A stretch of 9,262 nt of DNA, taken from contig CAISKC010000107.1 of the NCBI GenBank assembly GCA_903885895.1, forward strand, positions 1 to 9,262. Direction: 5' to 3'. Source of the DNA: an uncultured Legionella sp. (lineage in GTDB: Bacteria; Pseudomonadota; Gammaproteobacteria; Legionellales; Legionellaceae). Both the position numbers and the translations under genes were made by a program. Below are positions 5,496 through 9,262 of this stretch, one piece after another (positions within the stretch are counted from its first letter, which is position 1; each line of letters starts with the position of its first letter). The notes beneath the pieces were generated by a model. The model had not been told where the DNA came from. It worked only from the letters and a program-made list of their open reading frames with translations, and did not search any database.

Positions 5496-6227
5496 TTAAT
5501 TCTCGGTTATTTGTAAAAGATTAAAATTTTTATAGAGTTTGCCATCTACTGTATCGACATCCAAATGGTTATAGGGTGCATCATAAATGTAGTCATAGAA
5601 TTGCAACACGTTCTTCTTGTCCAAACAGATGAGCTCAGCATAAATATTTTGCATTTCTTTCTTGTTTTTAGGTTTGAAGATTGTTGCATTTGTTAGCTGT
5701 TTCCTGAGCAATAGTGGTAACAAATAGTATGACTGCAAAGTGAAAATGAAGCACACGGACAGATGCCTAGCTTTGATAATCATTTTGTTAAGAAAAATAG
5801 TCAAAGAGTTATCCTTCAAAGTGTTAGCAAAGTCATCAATAATAATGCAGCTTGTCTCAATCGGTGTATCATTAGCAATAGCAGCTTCTTTGAGTGCATT
5901 CAACTCTTCATATATGGTTTCAAGTAATTCTATAGACAACTCATGATGTACTTGATGATGCTTAGCAAAAGGATGTTTTTGAACTGATAGAAAGCTGCTC
6001 ATAGGAGTAATGTAAAAAATATTATCGAATTTCTTCCTATAGTGCTTAGTAGACTTGAAAAGATTAAGAAGCAGTGAAGATTTGCCTGAGCCTCCAGACC
6101 CACACATAGCATAGATGAAGCCATTTCTGCAAGGAATATTGTGATTGACATCGCTTAAGAAAATATCCATCCTCTCCTTAATAGGAGCGTGTATCTCTAG
6201 ATGACTTGGGGTTTCAGTGATCTCCAT
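5496..6227 (-). CDS. Genome-packaging ATPase (A32-like, FtsK-HerA superfamily)
   Basis: Motor that would use ATP hydrolysis to pump viral DNA into the capsid. At 243 aa it has typical length for virophage, PLV and poxvirus A32-type ATPases. Walker A is GSGGSGKSS at residues 43-51, with K49 the phosphate-binding lysine. Walker B is CIIIDD at 127-132, strand plus acidic pair. RHLSVCFIFTLQS (154-166) matches the strand ending in the conserved glutamine (Q165) of this superfamily. Downstream R175 in LLPLLLRKQLTN is a candidate arginine finger. No HNH or nuclease domain is fused. It heads the minus-strand virion block and diverges from the 172-aa gene across a 46-bp shared promoter region. The start is ATTTAAATGG. 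All key motifs are intact. Confidence 0.9.
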   Translation of the reverse strand: MEITETPSHLEIHAPIKERMDIFLSDVNHNIPCRNGFIYAMCGSGGSGKSSLLLNLFKSTKHYRKKFDNIFYITPMSSFLSVQKHPFAKHHQVHHELSIELLETIYEELNALKEAAIANDTPIETSCIIIDDFANTLKDNSLTIFLNKMIIKARHLSVCFIFTLQSYYLLPLLLRKQLTNATIFKPKNKKEMQNIYAELICLDKKNVLQFYDYIYDAPYNHLDVDTVDGKLYKNFNLLQITEN

Positions 6228-6273
6228 TTAAATAATATTATATTAAAAAATTATAATATTTTCTTAAACTAAC
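6228..6273. promoter_or_regulatory. Divergent promoter region between packaging and plus-strand modules
   Basis: Forty-six bases, almost all A and T, separate the start codons of the ATPase (minus) and the 172-aa gene (plus), so both must be driven from here. A 9-bp inverted repeat, AATATTATA (6234-6242) and TATAATATT (6252-6260), lies near the middle. It places one TATA-like half facing each gene, consistent with a bidirectional promoter. Confidence 0.6.
6234..6260. repeat. 9-bp inverted repeat in divergent promoter
   Basis: AATATTATA and TATAATATT are perfect reverse complements separated by 9 bases. The same TATAATATT core occurs in the hairpin downstream of the major capsid gene, and a variant (TTATAATATG) covers the capsid start. 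Likely paired TATA elements rather than a terminator, because no gene ends here. Confidence 0.5.
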
Positions 6274-6792
6274 ATGTCCGAAACTTCCGAATTCGCAGCC
6301 TACGCAAATGTGGATCCTTTAGACGAATCTGACAATGAGCCGCTAACAAAACCAAAAGTGCAGCCAAAACCCAAGACCATAGATGCAGTCAAAACACGAA
6401 AGCCCAAGACGGCAGCTCAAATGGCAAGTTTTCAAAAGACAGCCGAGATCAGGCGCAACAATATAGAGGCGAGAAAGCAAGAGGCGCTCATCAAAAGTGC
6501 AGAGCTATTAGTAGCGACAAATAGTAAGGCGATTGCGTCAAAAAAGGTCATACCAGTTGCCCAAGAACCAGAGTTGAGTGAATCAGAGGATGAAATAATT
6601 ATAGTCAAAGCAAAGCCAAAGCCAAAGAAGAAAATTACAAGAATAATCATAGAAGACTCAGACGACAGCGACTCAACAGAGGATGGCGTCGCTCCAATAA
6701 GGCAAGAGAGAGTAAGACAAGAGAGAGTATCTGTGCAGCGAAGACAACAAGCTCAATCAACAATGCAACGAGCGCCAAACTATTTTTTCTAA
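6274..6792 (+). CDS. Low-complexity charged protein (172 aa), possible core/DNA-binding
   Basis: Unrecognised by function. Most of the protein alternates acidic and lysine/proline-rich tracts. An acidic N-terminus (DPLDESDNEP) leads into KPKVQPKPK. A basic helix (about 45-80, TAAQMASFQKTAEIRRNNIE) is of a type seen in low-complexity proteins of large DNA viruses. An acidic patch (ELSESEDE), KAKPKPKKK, another acidic patch (EDSDDSDSTEDG) and a Gln/Arg-rich tail follow. RQERV is duplicated (residues 143-152) by a near-identical 15-base tandem repeat (6700-6729). The protein ends in aromatic NYFF. Disorder is expected outside the helix. It is the first gene right of the divergent promoter and 11 bp before the 360-aa gene, so probably co-expressed. 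A DNA-condensing or scaffold role is inferred from composition only. Confidence 0.6.
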   Translation: MSETSEFAAYANVDPLDESDNEPLTKPKVQPKPKTIDAVKTRKPKTAAQMASFQKTAEIRRNNIEARKQEALIKSAELLVATNSKAIASKKVIPVAQEPELSESEDEIIIVKAKPKPKKKITRIIIEDSDDSDSTEDGVAPIRQERVRQERVSVQRRQQAQSTMQRAPNYFF

Positions 6793-6803
6793 TGTAATAT
6801 CAA

Positions 6804-7886
6804 ATGACCAAACACAAAAAGATATTTTTATCTTTAGATGATTTGCATAAATTATATGGAATTTCTCCAGAAACAGTCAGGCGTATCAAGCAAAAAAAGC
6901 GAAAGCGAAAAGCTAAAGCAAAAAAGCAAGTGCAAACAGGGGTGCAAATGGGAGGGCAAGCATCAAAAAGTAACATGATGGGATCAAATTCTTTCAACAG
7001 AACAAATGACAACATACTCGAACAAGCCAAGATAGAAAAACACATGAGCTTAATCAATGAGGAAAACAAACGCATCACAGAAGCCAATAGACCACTAGCA
7101 ATTGAAGATGCGCCACAACCACCTCCACCTCGCTTGCAAGCGCCTTTAACCCCATTGCATGATACTTTTCGCCAGATGGCAGACCATATGGAAAGCGGCA
7201 GAGCCAAGGGTAAAGTAAATAAAACAGGCTTTTCATTGAACTATCCTGAACGACGTAGCAAGACAAGAATTAGTAAAAAAGATAGAGTGGAAGAATTAGA
7301 TGCTGTTATTGATCCTGTTATTGATCCTGTTATTGAAAGAGTGCAACCAAAATTGCCAAAGAAAACAAAACCAAAATTGCGAATAGTGCCTGGTCCATAT
7401 GATGATGATGTAGACGACGATCCATATGACGATCCATATGACGAGTCATATGAAGCAGGAAATCCATTATCTAATAATGTGGGATCAAACAATATGAACA
7501 GAGAGCCGGTTCACGCTATTTTGTTTGCAGATGATGGTCAAGATTATGGAATGGAAGGCTTTAATGGAGGTAGTGATGATTTTCAGGCAGATGATGTTGA
7601 TGATGGTCCTCCACCATTAGAGCCCATTGTGAGACCACCTGAGCAAGAAGAGTTACCGCCTGTGCAAGATGAGTTACCGCCCATTGTAGCAGAGCCTGAG
7701 CCAGTAGAACAACCAAGACGAGGCAGGAAAAAAAAGGAACAAAAAGCAGTAGGCGGTTATTCTAAAACCGAAATAAGGCAACTGGCTGCATCAAAAGGCA
7801 TTGCGTATGATGAAAAAGAAACAATCTTGTCTATTTATCACAAAATATTTCCATGGATTCCTCCAGGTGTAAATCCCAAATTATAA
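6804..7886 (+). CDS. Disordered basic/acidic protein with SAP/HeH-like C-terminus (360 aa)
   Basis: Candidate DNA-associated virion or core protein; no firm family. Residues 9-29 (LSLDDLHKLYGISPETVRRI) look like a small helix-turn-helix. They run into a strongly basic tract at 29-41 (KQKKRKRKAKAKK), a possible nuclear-localisation or DNA-binding segment. A proline-rich stretch (PQPPPPRLQAPLTPL) and repeated acidic segments follow. DPVI and DPYD tetrapeptide repeats come from exact 12-base tandem repeats (7304-7327 and 7419-7442), and ELPP is repeated further on. The C-terminal 319-349 (YSKTEIRQLAASKGIAYDEK, then a second helix) fits a SAP/HeH-type helix-extension-helix, a fold often binding DNA. 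It sits 11 bp after the 172-aa gene and before the fibre gene. By analogy it could serve like adenovirus core proteins, but that is inference. Confidence 0.6.
   Translation: MTKHKKIFLSLDDLHKLYGISPETVRRIKQKKRKRKAKAKKQVQTGVQMGGQASKSNMMGSNSFNRTNDNILEQAKIEKHMSLINEENKRITEANRPLAIEDAPQPPPPRLQAPLTPLHDTFRQMADHMESGRAKGKVNKTGFSLNYPERRSKTRISKKDRVEELDAVIDPVIDPVIERVQPKLPKKTKPKLRIVPGPYDDDVDDDPYDDPYDESYEAGNPLSNNVGSNNMNREPVHAILFADDGQDYGMEGFNGGSDDFQADDVDDGPPPLEPIVRPPEQEELPPVQDELPPIVAEPEPVEQPRRGRKKKEQKAVGGYSKTEIRQLAASKGIAYDEKETILSIYHKIFPWIPPGVNPKL
7304..7335 (+). repeat. 12-bp in-frame tandem repeat (VIDP)
   Basis: GTTATTGATCCT occurs twice exactly (7304-7315, 7316-7327) and a third time partially (7328-7335), inside the 360-aa gene. 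It gives repeated VIDP in a linker region, a typical product of replication slippage. Confidence 0.7.
7419..7454 (+). repeat. 12-bp in-frame tandem repeat (DPYD)
   Basis: GATCCATATGAC is present twice exactly (7419-7430, 7431-7442), followed by a diverged copy GAGTCATATGAA (7443-7454). It encodes repeated DPYD/ESYE in the acidic part of the 360-aa protein. Confidence 0.7.
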
Positions 7887-7901
7887 TTCTTCTTTAGCTA
7901 T

Positions 7902-7937
7902 TTTGTTATATTTTTATTATTCATTAAATATAACAAA
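7902..7937. repeat. 12-bp inverted repeat spanning the 360-aa/fibre junction
   Basis: TTTGTTATATTT and AAATATAACAAA pair perfectly around a 12-nt loop (7914-7925). The left arm begins 16 bases after the 360-aa stop, and the right arm ends on the A of the fibre ATG. It could end the 360-aa transcript, act as the fibre promoter (each arm holds a TATA-like core), or mask the fibre start in read-through RNA. Confidence 0.5.
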
Positions 7938-9262
7938 TGAACACAGGTTATTCAAATAATATAGCGATTCCAAATATGAATGGATTAATAGACATCAATG
8001 CAACAAGTGTAGAAGCAACTAGTATTATTTTAAACGGTACAGATATTAGCAGTCCATTAACTCAAGTGCCTATTAACTCAACTAATATAGCCGCACTGCA
8101 ACAAGCAACAACAGGAATAACTTATGAACCTTCAACAACGCTTACCACAATAGCAAACAACTTAACAATTACAGGAACACTAACAACAACTCCAACTCTA
8201 GCTAGTCAAGCATATGTGGCAACACAAATTGCTAACCTAGTAGCTTCAGCGCCAATAACACTTGACACGCTAAATGAACTAGCTGCTGCTTTAGGCAATG
8301 ATGCGCATTTTGCGACCACAACTGCAACTATGATAGGAACAAAAGCGTCGTTAACAGCAGGTCAAACCATATCAGGTGTTAATTTATTGAATAATACAAG
8401 TAATGTGTTTTATGGCGATGGTTCTCATTTAAGCGGAATAGTTACAGCAATGCCTACTAATGTGATGATAACAAATTCAGTAGCTAATCAAGTAGTATCT
8501 GGACAAAACACTTTTTCAAATACATCAAATTCATTCTCAGGCAGTTTTATAGGGTCAGGTGCATCACTAACAGGTATCACCTCCACCTCATTGCCTACTG
8601 ACGTTATGTATTTAGGAAACACACAAATCAGCACAGGACAAAAAACATTTTCCAATACTTTGAATTCGTTCACTGGAAGTCATACCGGTTCAGGTGCAGG
8701 ATTAACTGGAATATTAGCCACAGCCTTACCTTCAACAGTAATGTATAATAATGCGGCGCAAACGATAACAGCAATCAATACATTTAATGCAGTTCCATTA
8801 TGTGCAGTTGCTCCAACCACTGCTAATATGCTCTGCAATAAAACTTATGTAGATTCATCAGTTTCATCATTAACTGGTTTCGTTGATTTGACAACAGCAC
8901 AAACCATTTCAGGAGCTAAAACAATATCTTCTTCATTAATATTTTCATCAGGCGCAGCAACATCAACTGTAACTGAATCAGTAAATCAGTTTAAAATAAC
9001 AAATAATAATAATAGCGGTAATGTATCAATATTTGCGAAAGATTTAACAGGAACTTTATTTCAACCTTTAAGCATTAATTCACAAATGACTGCAGTGCAG
9101 GGAAACTTTGTAATAAAAGACCAAACCGCTACATATTCAACTAATATACAAAATGTTAATTTAGCTACAAATATTAATAATGGTTTTAATAATACTGGTT
9201 CTCAACCTTCATTCGTTGGATTTGTTCCTTACCAAAATTTATCCTGTATTGTTAGAAGTGAT
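7937..9262 (+). CDS. Repetitive tail-fibre-like attachment protein, 3'-truncated by window edge
   Basis: An uninterrupted 442-codon frame starting at ATG 7937 and still open at the last base. It is rich in Thr, Ser, Asn, Ala and Gly with almost no charge, as in trimeric fibres. LDTLNELAAALGNDAHFATT (109-128) is the well-known bacteriophage tail-fibre repeat motif. LTAGQTISGV (139-148) and TTAQTISGAK (319-328) are AQTISGAK-type repeats, and NKTYVD (301-306) is another common tail-fibre repeat element. Three degenerate repeats of about 45 residues start at 160, 206 and 251, each with G[DS]GxxL[ST]GI, a LP/MP-x2-VM segment and [QN]xTF. The likely role is surface attachment, extending from the virion. 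The C-terminal receptor-binding part lies outside the window. Borrowing of phage-type fibre repeats by a eukaryotic virus is likely but unproven. Confidence 0.75.
   Translation, partial: MNTGYSNNIAIPNMNGLIDINATSVEATSIILNGTDISSPLTQVPINSTNIAALQQATTGITYEPSTTLTTIANNLTITGTLTTTPTLASQAYVATQIANLVASAPITLDTLNELAAALGNDAHFATTTATMIGTKASLTAGQTISGVNLLNNTSNVFYGDGSHLSGIVTAMPTNVMITNSVANQVVSGQNTFSNTSNSFSGSFIGSGASLTGITSTSLPTDVMYLGNTQISTGQKTFSNTLNSFTGSHTGSGAGLTGILATALPSTVMYNNAAQTITAINTFNAVPLCAVAPTTANMLCNKTYVDSSVSSLTGFVDLTTAQTISGAKTISSSLIFSSGAATSTVTESVNQFKITNNNNSGNVSIFAKDLTGTLFQPLSINSQMTAVQGNFVIKDQTATYSTNIQNVNLATNINNGFNNTGSQPSFVGFVPYQNLSCIVRSD
8414..8800 (+). repeat. Three degenerate ~45-residue repeats in the fibre gene
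   Basis: Units begin at 8414, 8552 and 8687 (spacings 138 and 135 bases, in frame). Unit starts read GDGSHLSGI, GSGASLTGI and GSGAGLTGI. Each continues with MPTNVM, LPTDVM or LPSTVM and then QNTFSN, QKTFSN or INTFNA. The nucleotide sequences have diverged, so this is an old protein-level repeat. The end of unit three is approximate. Confidence 0.65.

Noticed and set aside
5740..5946. 68-codon plus-strand frame opposite the ATPase
   Set aside because: It is antisense to the Walker B region of a clear gene. The apparent hydrophobic segment comes from reverse-reading beta-strand codons.
7304..7454. Short tandem repeats as a CRISPR array
   Set aside because: The repeats are 12 bp, contiguous without spacers and in frame inside a coding region.
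6432..7492. Several minus-strand frames opposite the 172-aa and 360-aa genes
   Set aside because: They have Cys-, Ser- or Gly-rich products typical of reading lysine- and aspartate-rich low-complexity codons backwards, and they overlap one another.
8488..8673. 61-codon minus-strand frame inside the fibre gene
   Set aside because: Its internal repetition mirrors the fibre repeats on the opposite strand, so it is a shadow.
7937..9262. The window as a bacterial prophage, because of tail-fibre repeats
   Set aside because: No tail, portal or large-terminase genes are seen and Shine-Dalgarno sequences are generally absent (only the 249-aa gene has a chance AAGGA). The capsid, ATPase and recombinase set fits eukaryotic PLV-like viruses.

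Overview
This window looks like an internal piece of a small double-stranded DNA virus of eukaryotes in the Polinton-like virus (PLV) / virophage / adintovirus neighbourhood (Preplasmiviricota-type). The case rests on a cluster of virion genes: an A32/FtsK-HerA-type packaging ATPase, a protein with double-jelly-roll major capsid features, two further beta-rich virion-like proteins, and a small amphipathic protein resembling adenovirus protein VI. A tyrosine recombinase sits beside this cluster. The DNA is AT-rich and genes are tightly packed. TAA, TAG and TGA all serve as stops, so the standard code applies. Shine-Dalgarno sequences are generally absent and starts often sit in an AAATGG context. 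A unicellular eukaryote (alga or other protist) or a virus-associated element is the likely host setting. All family assignments come from reading motifs; no search was run.

Layout. (1) 1-986, plus strand: the C-terminal part of a tyrosine recombinase, open at the left window edge. (2) 987-1023: a convergent junction holding a perfect 16-bp palindrome. (3) 1024-6227, minus strand, read right to left: packaging ATPase, an 86-aa unknown protein, a 249-aa penton/minor-capsid-like protein, a 159-aa pVI-like protein, major capsid protein, a 186-aa jelly-roll-like protein, a 120-aa helical protein, a 43-aa hydrophobic protein and a 74-aa zinc-ribbon protein. (4) 6228-6273: a 46-bp divergent promoter region. 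(5) 6274-9262, plus strand: two low-complexity, highly charged proteins (172 aa and 360 aa, the latter with a SAP/HeH-like C-terminus), then a repetitive phage-tail-fibre-like protein that runs off the right edge.

How the genes fit together. The minus block looks like a capsid and packaging module: shell, vertex or minor proteins, an internal membrane-lytic candidate and the genome-packaging motor. The plus block may supply internal DNA-binding (core-like) proteins and a host-attachment fibre. The recombinase would allow integration. No DNA polymerase, primase-helicase or maturation protease is visible, so those genes, if present, lie outside the window.

Most longer intergenic gaps carry a perfect inverted repeat. 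A 10-bp sequence, CTATAGTATA, sits directly before the start codons of two virion genes. These look like transcript-end and promoter signals. No gene-free stretch exceeds 300 bases, and no tRNA, rRNA, CRISPR array or insertion sequence was seen.
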